Shown: positions 50,050 to 59,649 of the stretch, piece after piece
Position numbering within the stretch: the first letter of the stretch is position 1
How the letters are laid out: each line of letters opens with the position of its first letter
Source of the DNA: Gemmatimonadota bacterium
GTDB taxonomy: Bacteria; Gemmatimonadota; Gemmatimonadetes; Gemmatimonadales; GWC2-71-9
Assembly (NCBI GenBank): GCA_003222085.1
Contig: QHUK01000003.1
Span: 62,001 to 126,000 of the forward strand
DNA length: 64,000 nt
Direction: 5' to 3'
Notes under the pieces: generated by a model
Databases searched by the model: none
The model's input: the letters and a program-made list of their open reading frames with translations, nothing else
Told to the model about the DNA's origin: nothing
Program-made: the position numbers and the translations under genes

Positions 50050-53000
50050 CTACAGCGAGACTCTTCCCCGTTCGCCCTTTAGCAGCAGGTGTTGTGGTCC
50101 TCGAACGCTCTGCGTGAGAAAGCCTTGGGCGACCAAAATTGCTCGTAGGCCCGCAAAGCCAAGCTCGTCCAGGAGGTTCAAGTCGGCTTTGGTCTCCTCT
50201 GAATAGCTGCCAAACGAGATCATATCGAGCCATGCGTTGCATCCCGCGACATCGGCGAAGTAGAGGGGATGTCGGCCTCGATACTTCGCCCGGCATTGGC
50301 GGGCGAGCACGCGGGCAGCATCGGGCCCATCAACGTGTAGAGCTCTGTGGATTCTCAGCATGTCGAACAGACCGGCATGCGGCGCCGCCCTCTCCTTTCC
50401 CCACGCTACCCGCTGTGCTGTCTCGGTTAACTCCAACGCAAGAGTGACGTCACGGTTCTGAAGAGCGAAGCTTGCGCAACCTAGAAGGAATTCCATGGTG
50501 GCGAACCAGCTGCGCTCGCGATTGCTCGCCTCTTGAGCTGCACCTAGCGATTTCAACGCCGCATCCTGCTGACCGTTCATGAAGAGAGACGCTGCTAGAT
50601 TCAGGTGAATACTCACCAATCGTGGACTCAACGCTCGTCCGGCTGTTGCGACAGCCAGCTCGCCAAACTTCACCGCTGATGCGAAGTCTCCTTGATGAAG
50701 CTTCGCGACACAAAGATTAGACGCGATGACCGCGGACCTTAGGTCGTCACCAATCTTAGTGCTGAGGGTCAACGCCTTGTGGTAAGCCTCGCAGGCAGAC
50801 TCGAACTCGCCGAGTCCCTGCTTGCACGTTCCGTATGCAGTGTATCCGAGCGATAGGCCCGCCGGGTCTTGGCGCGTATGCCATGTTCTGATGGCGGATT
50901 CCAAGCCGGTCGCTCCCGCGGCGAGTTCGAAGAAAAAGAAATCGCAGTAAGCCTTGGAATAGCAGAGCATAGGCGGCACCTCGGTCGCGAGTTGCGATAT
51001 CGCGATTTCGGCTTGCTCTCGCGCTGAAGCTACCCTACCCTCGTCCCCCGCATTGGCACCCGATCTGGCGCACTCAAACAGTGCGTTCCCGATAAGCTCG
51101 GGATCCCCAGTCTCCCGCGCCGCCACAAGTGCGGCGTCCGCAGCGTTGCAGTAGCCGAGTCCAGGCTCCTGATTCAGCAGATACGCCACAGTAGCCTGCA
51201 TTCGGGTCGCGAGTGCTCTGTCACGAGCTGACAACCCGGCCTCCTGTCCTAGAAGAATCAGGACCGGCGCCGCAGCCTCGGCCTTGGACTGACCCACGAG
51301 GGCTCTTGCGAGAAGCAAGCGGAGCCGCCTCGCATCATCCTCTCGGCAGGGCTCACGAGCGAGGACAGTAAGGATCTGCTCAGCCTCCAGGAAGCCGCCG
51401 CTACTGATGGCAGCTTCCGCACCCTCGATCGCACTCGACACCGCGCGAGCCCGATCGCCTCCCCTCAGGAGGTGCCAAGCTACTTCGAGTTTCACAGCCC
51501 GTCTGGTTGCCTCGGGTCGTTGGTCAAGCACCTCCCCTACCCTCCGATGCAACTGCTGTCGCGCCGGCCCGACAATCGCGTAATACGCCTGCGCCCGAAT
51601 CAGCTCGTTTCGGAACTCCAGCCCGCCGTGCACCTCGCGGAGCAACCCCTCATCCTTCAACCTGGATAAGGCTTCACCAGCCGCCGCAGCGGAAAGCTCC
51701 ACGGCTTCGTACAACGGCAGGTCTGCGAGCCGCCGTCCGAGCACAGCAGCGAGGTCGAGGGCCGCCCGCTTGGGAGCGTCGAGCCGGCGGATCTGACGGT
51801 CGAACACGGCCCCGATCGCCCGCGGGATGCCGATGTTCGCCGCCGGCTGCGTGTTGAGTGCCTCCAAGTCGCCGAGCAGCGAGCTCGATCCGTGCGCCAG
51901 CCATTCCTTCGTCAGGAGCTCGAGCGCCAGGGGATTCCCGTTGCCTGCCTGAAGGATGCGCGCCACGGGCACGTCCGCGATCCGGGCGTCCGCCTTGGAG
52001 ACCCGCGCCCCGACCAGCCGCTCGGCCGCCTCGGGCGGCAGCGGCTCGAGCTCCAGCGTCTGGAGCCCATCCATCGTGCCGTCGGACATCAACGCGCTCG
52101 GGCCTGCGGCCGTCCGCAGCTCGTTGGACCGCGCCGTCAGAATCAACAGGAGTCGCGTACCCCGGAGCTTGCGCGCCACGATGTGGAGGATCGCGACCGT
52201 TGCATTATCGGCCGCATGGACGTCGTCCACGACGAGCACCAGGGGGCTCTCCTCGGCCGCCGCCTCGAGGGCTTTGAGGAACGAGTCCGCCAGTCGGAGC
52301 GGAATGACCTCCGCCGACCACTCCACCGGCTTGGGGACACCGGGAAACGCGGCGAAGATCTCGGGCGACACGCGTGTCAGCTCGCTCAACGCCTCCGGAT
52401 CCGCCCCCCCGATCGCCCGTTGCACCGTGAGCTGTTTGATCAGCTCGGCGAGCACCCCGAAGGGGAGCTCGCGCTCCGCGTCGTACGCTTGGGCGCGGGC
52501 AATCGCCGCGCCTTCCATCTGACACGTCGATACGAAGGCGTTGGTGAGCGTCGTCTTGCCCACGCCAGGGTCGCCGAGCAGCACGGCGATGCGTGGCTCC
52601 CTCCGTCGCACCTCCAACCAGGCGTCGTACAGGCGGGCGAACTCGCGCTCTCGGCCGATCAGCGTCTCCGCTTCGAAGCGCCGCTCGCGCCGCTCCGAGA
52701 CCTGTCCCGCTACGGTCGGCCGCGGGGCCGCGCGGCGCCCTTCGCGCAACAACTCCGCAATCCGCACCAGCTCCGCACTCGGCTTCGCGTCGAGCTCCTC
52801 GCCCAGCCGGGCCTCGAAGCGCGCGAACACCTTGAGTGCGTTGGTGCGATCCCCCACCCACGCGCGCGCCTCGATCAACCCGCGTACCGCGTCCTCCGAG
52901 AGGGGATCGAGATCGAGCAGCACCTGCGCGTGGCGCTCCACCGTCGCGAAGTCACCGACTCGGCGCCCGCCGTCCATCTGCCTCACGAGGCAATCGCGGA

Positions 53001-53424
53001 TCCGCGGCATCAGCTTCGCCCGCCACTCGTCCTTCCACTGCTCGAACTGCACGGCTCCCGGTACCTCGAAGCCGTCGAGGAACTGACCACGGATCTGCGT
53101 CTCCGGGGCATCGATCTGGCCCACGTCCACCTGAACGGCGCCGGCGGCGAGCGCGATGGAGGCGCGCTGCACGACGAGCTGGTCGCGCCCGATCTTTTCC
53201 TTCAGTACCGTCAACGCCTGGGCAAGCGAGTGGCGGGCCCGCGGCGCCGCAACGTCGGGCCACAACAGATCCATCAGATAGTCGCGGGTGAGCTTCCGCC
53301 CCGCTTCGACGGCGAGTCGGATCAGCAGGGCGAAATGCTTGCGGGTGCGGAAACGCACCTGCTCGCCTGCCTGGCTGAGGAGCAGGGGAGCACCCAACGT
53401 GAGGAGCTGCAAGTGCGGCACCAC
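50050..53424 (-). CDS. BTAD/AAA/TPR transcriptional regulator (SARP- or MalT-like)
   Basis: An 1124-residue protein. The first 95 residues are a winged-helix DNA-binding part (RTRKHFALLIRLAVEAG, LWPDVAAPRARHSLAQAL), then a bacterial transcriptional activation domain (about 100-235, LDLDPLSEDAVRGLIEARA). Residues 255-640 are an AAA/NB-ARC-like ATPase with Walker A LLGDPGVGKTT and Walker B LVLVVDDVHAAD. The remaining 480 residues are TPR-like helical repeats. Such proteins sense a ligand or partner through the TPRs and activate transcription. GTG start 53424; a strong promoter lies just upstream. The TPR half is noticeably lower in GC than the N-terminal half. No target gene is identifiable. 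Confidence 0.88.
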   Translation of the reverse strand: MVPHLQLLTLGAPLLLSQAGEQVRFRTRKHFALLIRLAVEAGRKLTRDYLMDLLWPDVAAPRARHSLAQALTVLKEKIGRDQLVVQRASIALAAGAVQVDVGQIDAPETQIRGQFLDGFEVPGAVQFEQWKDEWRAKLMPRIRDCLVRQMDGGRRVGDFATVERHAQVLLDLDPLSEDAVRGLIEARAWVGDRTNALKVFARFEARLGEELDAKPSAELVRIAELLREGRRAAPRPTVAGQVSERRERRFEAETLIGREREFARLYDAWLEVRRREPRIAVLLGDPGVGKTTLTNAFVSTCQMEGAAIARAQAYDAERELPFGVLAELIKQLTVQRAIGGADPEALSELTRVSPEIFAAFPGVPKPVEWSAEVIPLRLADSFLKALEAAAEESPLVLVVDDVHAADNATVAILHIVARKLRGTRLLLILTARSNELRTAAGPSALMSDGTMDGLQTLELEPLPPEAAERLVGARVSKADARIADVPVARILQAGNGNPLALELLTKEWLAHGSSSLLGDLEALNTQPAANIGIPRAIGAVFDRQIRRLDAPKRAALDLAAVLGRRLADLPLYEAVELSAAAAGEALSRLKDEGLLREVHGGLEFRNELIRAQAYYAIVGPARQQLHRRVGEVLDQRPEATRRAVKLEVAWHLLRGGDRARAVSSAIEGAEAAISSGGFLEAEQILTVLAREPCREDDARRLRLLLARALVGQSKAEAAAPVLILLGQEAGLSARDRALATRMQATVAYLLNQEPGLGYCNAADAALVAARETGDPELIGNALFECARSGANAGDEGRVASAREQAEIAISQLATEVPPMLCYSKAYCDFFFFELAAGATGLESAIRTWHTRQDPAGLSLGYTAYGTCKQGLGEFESACEAYHKALTLSTKIGDDLRSAVIASNLCVAKLHQGDFASAVKFGELAVATAGRALSPRLVSIHLNLAASLFMNGQQDAALKSLGAAQEASNRERSWFATMEFLLGCASFALQNRDVTLALELTETAQRVAWGKERAAPHAGLFDMLRIHRALHVDGPDAARVLARQCRAKYRGRHPLYFADVAGCNAWLDMISFGSYSEETKADLNLLDELGFAGLRAILVAQGFLTQSVRGPQHLLLKGERGRVSL

Positions 53425-53456
53425 GCGGACGCCTCGCGGCGTTTCGGAATGGTACC

Positions 53457-53485
53457 ATTAGACACCCAAATCAATCGAGTGTCAA
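53457..53485 (-). promoter_or_regulatory. sigma-70 promoter of the BTAD regulator gene
   Basis: On the minus strand TTGACA (53485-53480) and TCTAAT (53462-53457) are separated by 17 bases, the best sigma-70 match in the window. Transcription would begin near 53450, leaving a 26-base leader before the GTG. Confidence 0.75.
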
Positions 53486-53647
53486 CACACTGTGTTTGAA
53501 GGTGTTAGAGCTGCTTTTCGGGACATAGATCGGGCAGAGTCAACGCGAGCACGGTGTGGGGCCGCGCCGCACTACTGCGCCCTCTTGCCCGACGTCTGCC
53601 ACGGCTCCGGCGTCGCCGCGCCGCGGTCAGGACGTGAGGTGCCGGTC

Positions 53648-53693
53648 GGTCGAGCAAATGAAGCTACCAAGGTCGAGCAAATGAAGCTACCAA
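53648..53693. repeat. two tandem copies of a 23-base unit
   Basis: The unit begins GGTCGAGCAAATGAAG and ends CTACCAA; two perfect copies follow each other directly at 53648-53670 and 53671-53693. It lies in the intergenic space upstream of the protease gene. It could be a duplicated binding site or simply replication slippage. Confidence 0.8.
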
Positions 53694-53779
53694 GATAGAG
53701 CGTGATGTCCACGATGTACTCTGGCCAGTGCACGCGTTCCGCGTTACAATCGCAACCCCGTCCGAAACCGCGAGGAACC

Positions 53780-54604
53780 ATGAACGCACGTTTCGTCATC
53801 CCGGCCCTGGCCGCCGCCTGCGTCAGCCTGCTCAGCTGCGACCGAGTTCCCACGGCCGACCGAAACCCAGGTCGCCCGTCATTCATTACCGACGGCACGG
53901 TCGATGGGAACGCCCATCCCGCCGTCGTCCTGATCATCATGGACATCGCCGGCAAGCCGGCGTTCCGCTGCTCCGGCACCGTCATCGCCCCGAAACTCGT
54001 GCTCACGGCCGGCCACTGCGCCGGTGAGCCGGGCGAGTTCTCGGGCCTGCGCATCTTCAACGAAGCCGACGTGCAGCACGACCCGACCTACCCATTGCCG
54101 GGCGGCCCCAACACCATCGAGGCCACGGCGTGGCACGCACATCCGCTATTCACTGAGCGCGCCTTCTTCCTGCATGACGTGGGGGTCGTCCTCCTCTCGA
54201 AGGCTGTGAAGCTCTCCGCCGGCCAGTACGGCAAGCTGCCAACGCAAGACCAGCTGGACGCGTTGCAGCCCAGCAGCCACACCACGTTCACCGCCGTGGG
54301 CTACGGGCTGCAGCAGATCAATCCCGTCTTTGTCGTGGCTGAGAAGATCCGCATGTTCGCCGAGCCGCACCTGATCCAGATCAACGACGGCATCGTGGGG
54401 GACTTCTCGCTGCTGCTCTCGAACAACGCCTCCACCGGCGGCACCTGCTTCGGCGACTCCGGCGGACCCAACTACGTCGGCTCGAGCAACGTGATTGGCG
54501 CTGTGACCTCGTTCGGGCTGAACGGCAACTGCGCCGGCACCGGCGGCGTGTTCCGCGTGGACCGGAAGAACGTGCTGGATTTTGTGGGGCAGTACCTGAA
54601 GTAG
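53780..54604 (+). CDS. trypsin-like serine protease, predicted lipoprotein
   Basis: 274 residues from the ATG after GCGAGGAACC; the track start 53702 lacks a signal. The signal peptide ends SLLSC (C20), a lipobox. The S1 (chymotrypsin) triad is present: His in LTAGHCAG, Asp in FLHDVGVVLL, Ser in GGTCFGDSGGPNY. CSGTVI forms the usual first strand, and cysteines around the His and Ser loops could pair. No protease inhibitor or activation peptide is visible. It probably acts at the outer membrane or cell surface. It stands alone between repeats and a TPR gene. Confidence 0.9.
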   Translation: MNARFVIPALAAACVSLLSCDRVPTADRNPGRPSFITDGTVDGNAHPAVVLIIMDIAGKPAFRCSGTVIAPKLVLTAGHCAGEPGEFSGLRIFNEADVQHDPTYPLPGGPNTIEATAWHAHPLFTERAFFLHDVGVVLLSKAVKLSAGQYGKLPTQDQLDALQPSSHTTFTAVGYGLQQINPVFVVAEKIRMFAEPHLIQINDGIVGDFSLLLSNNASTGGTCFGDSGGPNYVGSSNVIGAVTSFGLNGNCAGTGGVFRVDRKNVLDFVGQYLK

Positions 54605-54628
54605 TCTAGCTCACCACGTAGTGCACCG

Positions 54629-55462
54629 ATGGCCGGCAAGGTGTCCTCGATCTACGGGCTGGTGGCGGCCGCAGTGGCCGCCGCCGCGCCTGCCGGCGGG
54701 CAGTCGGTCGAGTACCGCTCGGCCGCGGGCGTCGAATACCGCGCGCAGCGCGACACGGGCGCGATCGCCCGCGCCGAGAGCGCCCTCGCCGCCGACCCCC
54801 GCAGCGTGGAGCGGATCATCCAGCTCGGCGTCGCCCAATCGGGCGTGCGCCAGTACCGCGAGGCCATCCAGACCTTCACCCGCGGCCTGACGGTCGCGCC
54901 GAACGACGCGATGCTGTATCGCTGGCGCGGCCATCGCTACCTCTCGGTGCGGGAGTTCGACCGCGCGCTGGACGATCTCACGCGCGGCAGTCGCCTGGAT
55001 AGCACCAATTACGGCATCTGGTACCACCTGGGGATCGTACGCTACGCCCGAGGCGACTTCGCTGCCGCGGCCGACGCGTTCGCACGCGCGCAGCGCCGGC
55101 CCCCGGACGCCGCCGAGCTGGCCGGGGCGACCGATTGGCTGTGGATGTCGCTGTCGCGGGCCGGGCGGGCGGCCGAGGCGCAGGCGATGCTGGACCGCCG
55201 CCCCGACTCCGTCGCGGCGACGAACGCGTATGCGCAACGGCTGCGGCTCTATCGCGGGCAGATCGGCCCCGACGACGTGCTCACGGCGGCCGATACTGGC
55301 GATATCGCGCTGGCGACGCTGAGCTACGGGGTGGGCAACTGGTACCTGGTGCGGGGCGACACGGCGCGGGCGCGTGCCTGGTTCGAGCGCTCGGTGCGCT
55401 CGGGCGGCTGGCCGGCGTTCGGATTCATCATGTCCGAAGTCGAGCTGCGGCGGTTGCGGTAA
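54629..55462 (+). CDS. exported TPR protein
   Basis: 277 residues. A signal-like N-terminus (IYGLVAAAVAAAAPAGGQS) is followed by at least four TPR-like repeats, for example RIIQLGVAQSGVRQYREAIQTFTRGLTVAPND and WYHLGIVRYARGDFAAAADAFARA. TPRs mediate protein contacts, and the partner is unknown. The ankyrin gene starts six bases after its stop, so the two are likely co-transcribed. Confidence 0.75.
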   Translation: MAGKVSSIYGLVAAAVAAAAPAGGQSVEYRSAAGVEYRAQRDTGAIARAESALAADPRSVERIIQLGVAQSGVRQYREAIQTFTRGLTVAPNDAMLYRWRGHRYLSVREFDRALDDLTRGSRLDSTNYGIWYHLGIVRYARGDFAAAADAFARAQRRPPDAAELAGATDWLWMSLSRAGRAAEAQAMLDRRPDSVAATNAYAQRLRLYRGQIGPDDVLTAADTGDIALATLSYGVGNWYLVRGDTARARAWFERSVRSGGWPAFGFIMSEVELRRLR

Positions 55463-55468
55463 CAGACC

Positions 55469-56794
55469 ATGAGCGATCCCCGGGCGGCGTTCATCGAGGC
55501 CGCCGTGTGGCACGGGACACTCGACCGCGCCGCGGCGATCCTGGCGGCGCACCCGGAGATCGCGAGCAGCGACATCCATTCGGCCGCGATCCTCGGTGAC
55601 GATGCCGCGGTGCGGCGGTTCCTCGCGTTCGACCCCGGGAACGCCACGGTGAAGGGCGGCCCGCGCGGCTGGGATGCGCTCACCCACCTGTGTTTCTCGA
55701 AGTACCTGCGGCTCGATCGTGCCCGATCGGCGAGCTTCGTGCGGGCGGCCCAAGCGCTGCTCGATGCCGGGGCCAGCGCGAATACCGGGTGGTATGAGAT
55801 GAACCATCGGCCCGAGCCCGAGTGGGAGAGCGCGCTATACGGCGCCGCCGGCGTGGCGCATCATGCGGCGTTGACGCGCCTGTTGCTCGAGCGGGGTGCC
55901 GACCCGAACGACGAAGAAACTCCCTACCACGCACCCGAAGGGCACAACAACGACGCGTTGCAGGTCCTGGTGGAGAGCGGCAAGCTCAGCGAGGAGAGCC
56001 TCGGCACGATGCTGCTCCGCAAGACCGACTGGCACGACTCCGCCGGGATCAAGTGGCTGCTCGAGCAGGGCGTCGACCCGAATCGGCGGACCCGCTGGGG
56101 GAAAACGGCGCTGCATAACGCCGTGCTGAGGGACAACGCCCTCGAGATCATCGAGGCGCTGCTGGACCATGGGGCCGATCCCACGCTCATCGCGGACCGC
56201 CCCGGCCGCTCGGCGGTGGCGATGGCAGCGCGCCGGGGGCGGGGCGACGTGCTCGAGCTGCTCGAGCGGCGTGGCTGGGCGATCGGGCTGCAAGGCGTCG
56301 AGCGGCTGATCGCCGCGTGCGCCAGGAACGACGCGGCGGGTGTCCGTGCGATTTCGGGCCGCGATCCACACCTCGTGCGCGAGGTCCTGGCGGAAGGTGG
56401 CAAGCTGCTCGCGGAGTTCGCGGGGACCTGGAACACCGAAGGGGTCCGGCACCTGCTCGATCTCGGCGTGCCCGTCACCGCGTTGTACGAGGGTGACGGC
56501 TACTTCGACATCGCCCAGGACAGCACGGCGCTGCACGTGGCGGCATGGAAGGGAGTCCCTTCGACCGTGCAGCTGCTCATCGAGCGGGGAGCGCCGATCG
56601 ACGCGAAGGACGGGAGGGGGCGTACAGCGTTGGCGCTCGCCGTGAGGGCGTGCGTGGACTCCTACTGGACGTACCGGCGTACGCCGGAGGCCGTTCGGGC
56701 GCTGCTCGAGGCGGGGGCGTCGGTGAGCGGCGTCGCGGTCCCATCGGGATACGCCGAAGTCGACGAGTTGCTCCGCATCCATCAGAACTCGTAG
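55469..56794 (+). CDS. ankyrin-repeat protein
   Basis: 441 residues with no signal peptide. At least seven ankyrin units can be read, for example GVAHHAALTRLLLERGADPNDE, WGKTALHNAVLRDNALEIIEALLDHGADP, and DSTALHVAAWKGVPSTVQLLIERGAPID. It is presumably a cytosolic binding protein. The last 13 bases overlap the convergent TonB receptor gene, so transcription from either side would meet here; no terminator is visible. Confidence 0.85.
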   Translation: MSDPRAAFIEAAVWHGTLDRAAAILAAHPEIASSDIHSAAILGDDAAVRRFLAFDPGNATVKGGPRGWDALTHLCFSKYLRLDRARSASFVRAAQALLDAGASANTGWYEMNHRPEPEWESALYGAAGVAHHAALTRLLLERGADPNDEETPYHAPEGHNNDALQVLVESGKLSEESLGTMLLRKTDWHDSAGIKWLLEQGVDPNRRTRWGKTALHNAVLRDNALEIIEALLDHGADPTLIADRPGRSAVAMAARRGRGDVLELLERRGWAIGLQGVERLIAACARNDAAGVRAISGRDPHLVREVLAEGGKLLAEFAGTWNTEGVRHLLDLGVPVTALYEGDGYFDIAQDSTALHVAAWKGVPSTVQLLIERGAPIDAKDGRGRTALALAVRACVDSYWTYRRTPEAVRALLEAGASVSGVAVPSGYAEVDELLRIHQNS

Positions 56795-59616
56795 CGCAAC
56801 CCGAGCTGCCCCTGCCGTGGAGCGAACACCCCGCTCTTGAGGCTGAAATTCGCGATCGGGTTGCCGGCGGCGGTCTTCTGGCGGCCGTTGAAGCCCGACA
56901 GGTTGTCCCAATTGAAGATGTTGAAGGCCTCCGCGCTTACGCTGAGCCGCCGGGCGCCGCCCACAGGCACGACTTTGGCCAGGCGCAGGTCCACCGTCCG
57001 GTACATGTTGTTCCACGCCGCCACGGGCCGGATGACCCGGTGCGCGCTATCCGGCGCAAAGTCATCGGCGAAGTTGTTGTCGTTATTCAGGTCCCGCCCG
57101 TCCGTCGCCACGTACGGTCGCGGCGCCGCGAAGATCGACACCGTCGACAGCGTGAGGCCGAACGGCAGGTCACCGATCCCGGACAACACAAGCCGCCAGC
57201 GCTCGTCTGTGGTCGTCGGCTGCATGACGAGGAAGGAGCGGTCGATATAGCCCCCGAGCCCTTCGAACTGAGACTGGTACGATCCCACCGTGAAGGCCGT
57301 GTTCAGGCGCAGCCCGGGCCGGTCGTACGTCAGACTGGTGATCAGGGCGTCGAACTTGGCGCGGCCGACGTCGTCATACAAAGTGATGTTGCCGTAGCTG
57401 TTGGTCAGGTTACGCTGGCCCGTCGTGGTGTTCAGCCAGTTGGGGGTGATCTGGACGTAGAGGTGGCGCGCGTCCTGATGGATGTAGTCCACGTTCAAGG
57501 CGAGCGCGTCCGTGAGCTGGTGGCCGATGCCCACGGAGACCTGCCGGTTTTCCGGCGTTTTCATGTTCGTCTTGAGCAAGAAGATGTTCGGTGGCACGGT
57601 GCCTCCGCCGGCGGCCACAAGCCGCCGCAGCGAGTCCGGGTCCGTCGTGCCCGGGTTGGAGAAGTCGTACGTGCGCCAGCCGGCCGACACCTTCTCGTTG
57701 AACGCCATGAATGTCGTGATCCGATCGTACATGATGCCGGCGCCGCCGCGCAGGAACGTGCGCTGATCATCGAACACGTCCCACGAGAAGGCGACGCGCG
57801 GCCCAAGGTTGTTGAGATCGTTCTTGCGGTGCCCCGTATTCAGGAAATCCCTCAGCTGTGAGATCGCCTGGAGCGTGGCGTCGGTCGCCCACGGTACGGT
57901 GAAGTCATTGTCCAGTGTGTTGATCTCGGCGTCGTAGCGGAGGCCCAGAGTCAGCTGGAGGTTGCGCCGCGCCTGCCACCGATCTTGCACGTACGCGCCC
58001 AGGCTCCACCCGTTGGTGATCGCCCGGGCGTCCTCGTCGGAATTCGGATTGAAGAAGCCAACGCCGATGCGGCCCAGGTTCGGGAGCGAGCTGTTGTCCG
58101 CCACGAACGTGAAGAAGCCGTCCCGGTTGCTCGGCTGCCAGCTGTTGGTGTGCACCCGGGCGAGCTCGACACCGCCGGTCAGAATGTGCCGACCGTCGGC
58201 GAGCGTACGCGTGACGCGGTCGATCAGACGGACGTGCGTCTCTTTAAGGACCAGCGGGAAGCCAGCCGTATGGAATTGGATGCTGGGATACCGGAGGGCG
58301 GGCCCGGGCTCGAGCGGCGACTCGTTGTGGCTCCACAACAGCAGGTTTAACGAGAGCTCGTTCACGAACGACCCGGTGGGCGCGTACGTGTCCCGGAGCT
58401 GAGCGCTATGGACCCAATACTTGGCCTTGATCCCGGCGTTATGCGCACCGATCGCGCCGAAGCTCGCCCCACTGCCAAAATCCGTCTCGCTGTTGTAGTA
58501 GCGTCCCGCCCAGGTCGCGTCGAGCGTATGGGTACTGCTGGGCACCGCTGTGAGCCGCACCACGCCGGTGTGGTTCTTGGTCGGCGCCTTGAACGTCCCG
58601 GCCACAGTGTCGAAGACGCCGGGTTGGGCAGGCACGACGTTGATGCCGTCGTCGATGCTCTGCCCCTCGTAGCTGGCGGCGAAGAACAGCTTGTCGCGCT
58701 GGATCGGGCCTCGCAGGTTAAAGCCGAACTGGGCGCGGGTGTAGTCCGGGAGCGAGAAGGTCGTGGGGCTCGCGGTCCGACGCTCCCGCTGGATCAGGTC
58801 GAGTGCCTTGAGCGCGTTGGTCTGCCCATAGCTGAAGATGGAGCCGTGGAGCTCGTTGGTGCCGCGCTGCGTCACCGCGCTGATCACGTACGATGCACCG
58901 CGTGTATACTCGGCATCGTAGGGGTTCAAGTGGACGCGGAACTCACGCATCGCCTCCTGGGGCAGCGGCGAGCCCGTTTGGGGAATCCCCACGAGGTTGC
59001 CGTTGAAAAAGCTTTTCCATTCTGCGCCGTCCAGGTAGAAGTTCCAGAAGCGCAGCCCCGGCAGAGGGCCGGAGGCGGGCAGCGATCGTCCTGACGTGGG
59101 CGCGAAGGTCTGGATACCCGGCACGACCGCGGCCAGGTTGACCGTGTTCCGGCTGTTCAAAGGTAGGTTCAGGATCTCCTTAGTCACGACCGTCGCCGAC
59201 ACGTCGTTGCGCTGCACCTCGAAGCTGGGCTCACGCTGGTGCACCACCTCCACACCCTGGACGGCCACGGCGGCCTCCTGGAGCTGGAAGTCGAGCGTCG
59301 CGTGCTGGCCCACCAGCAGCTCGATGTCGCGCTCCTGCGGCCCGTAGCCCAGCAGGCGGAGACTGACGTGGTAGGCACCGGGCGGCAGCCCGACGATGGT
59401 ATAGGTCCCCTGCGCCGACGTGACGGCGCTGCGCTGCTGCCCGGTCTCACGGTTCGACACCGTGAGCTGCGCGGAGGCGAGCGGCGCGCCGCTCGCTCCG
59501 GTGACGCGGCCCTGCAGGTTGACCGTGTTCTGCGCGACGAGGCCGGCGGCGCCGGCGACGAGCCATGCGGCGGCGAGCAGCACGGCACGGAGTCGGTGGG
59601 CAAGTCGAGACGACAT
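56782..59616 (-). CDS. TonB-dependent outer-membrane receptor with carboxypeptidase-like N-domain
   Basis: 944 residues. Signal peptide (LRAVLLAAAWLVAGAAGLVAQ), a CarboxypepD-regulatory beta-sandwich (VNLQGRVTGASGAPLASAQLTVSN), a plug domain (VVTKEILNLPLNSRNTVNLAAVVPGIQ) and a 22-strand-type barrel ending in the C-terminal aromatic GQLGLRYEF. It belongs to the Oar/CirA-like class common in Bacteroidota and Gemmatimonadota; the substrate is unknown. It lies downstream of, and on the same strand as, two genes for peptidoglycan- and glycan-active proteins, so a saccharide or muropeptide is a reasonable guess. Confidence 0.9.
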   Translation of the reverse strand: MSSRLAHRLRAVLLAAAWLVAGAAGLVAQNTVNLQGRVTGASGAPLASAQLTVSNRETGQQRSAVTSAQGTYTIVGLPPGAYHVSLRLLGYGPQERDIELLVGQHATLDFQLQEAAVAVQGVEVVHQREPSFEVQRNDVSATVVTKEILNLPLNSRNTVNLAAVVPGIQTFAPTSGRSLPASGPLPGLRFWNFYLDGAEWKSFFNGNLVGIPQTGSPLPQEAMREFRVHLNPYDAEYTRGASYVISAVTQRGTNELHGSIFSYGQTNALKALDLIQRERRTASPTTFSLPDYTRAQFGFNLRGPIQRDKLFFAASYEGQSIDDGINVVPAQPGVFDTVAGTFKAPTKNHTGVVRLTAVPSSTHTLDATWAGRYYNSETDFGSGASFGAIGAHNAGIKAKYWVHSAQLRDTYAPTGSFVNELSLNLLLWSHNESPLEPGPALRYPSIQFHTAGFPLVLKETHVRLIDRVTRTLADGRHILTGGVELARVHTNSWQPSNRDGFFTFVADNSSLPNLGRIGVGFFNPNSDEDARAITNGWSLGAYVQDRWQARRNLQLTLGLRYDAEINTLDNDFTVPWATDATLQAISQLRDFLNTGHRKNDLNNLGPRVAFSWDVFDDQRTFLRGGAGIMYDRITTFMAFNEKVSAGWRTYDFSNPGTTDPDSLRRLVAAGGGTVPPNIFLLKTNMKTPENRQVSVGIGHQLTDALALNVDYIHQDARHLYVQITPNWLNTTTGQRNLTNSYGNITLYDDVGRAKFDALITSLTYDRPGLRLNTAFTVGSYQSQFEGLGGYIDRSFLVMQPTTTDERWRLVLSGIGDLPFGLTLSTVSIFAAPRPYVATDGRDLNNDNNFADDFAPDSAHRVIRPVAAWNNMYRTVDLRLAKVVPVGGARRLSVSAEAFNIFNWDNLSGFNGRQKTAAGNPIANFSLKSGVFAPRQGQLGLRYEF

Positions 59617-59649
59617 CGAACGATCCTCCTCTGGAACGAACCCGTGAGG

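Noticed and set aside
51892-53499. 535-residue ORF on the plus strand
   Set aside because: Antisense to the BTAD regulator, which has clear Walker motifs; the plus-strand translation is Arg/His-rich noise.
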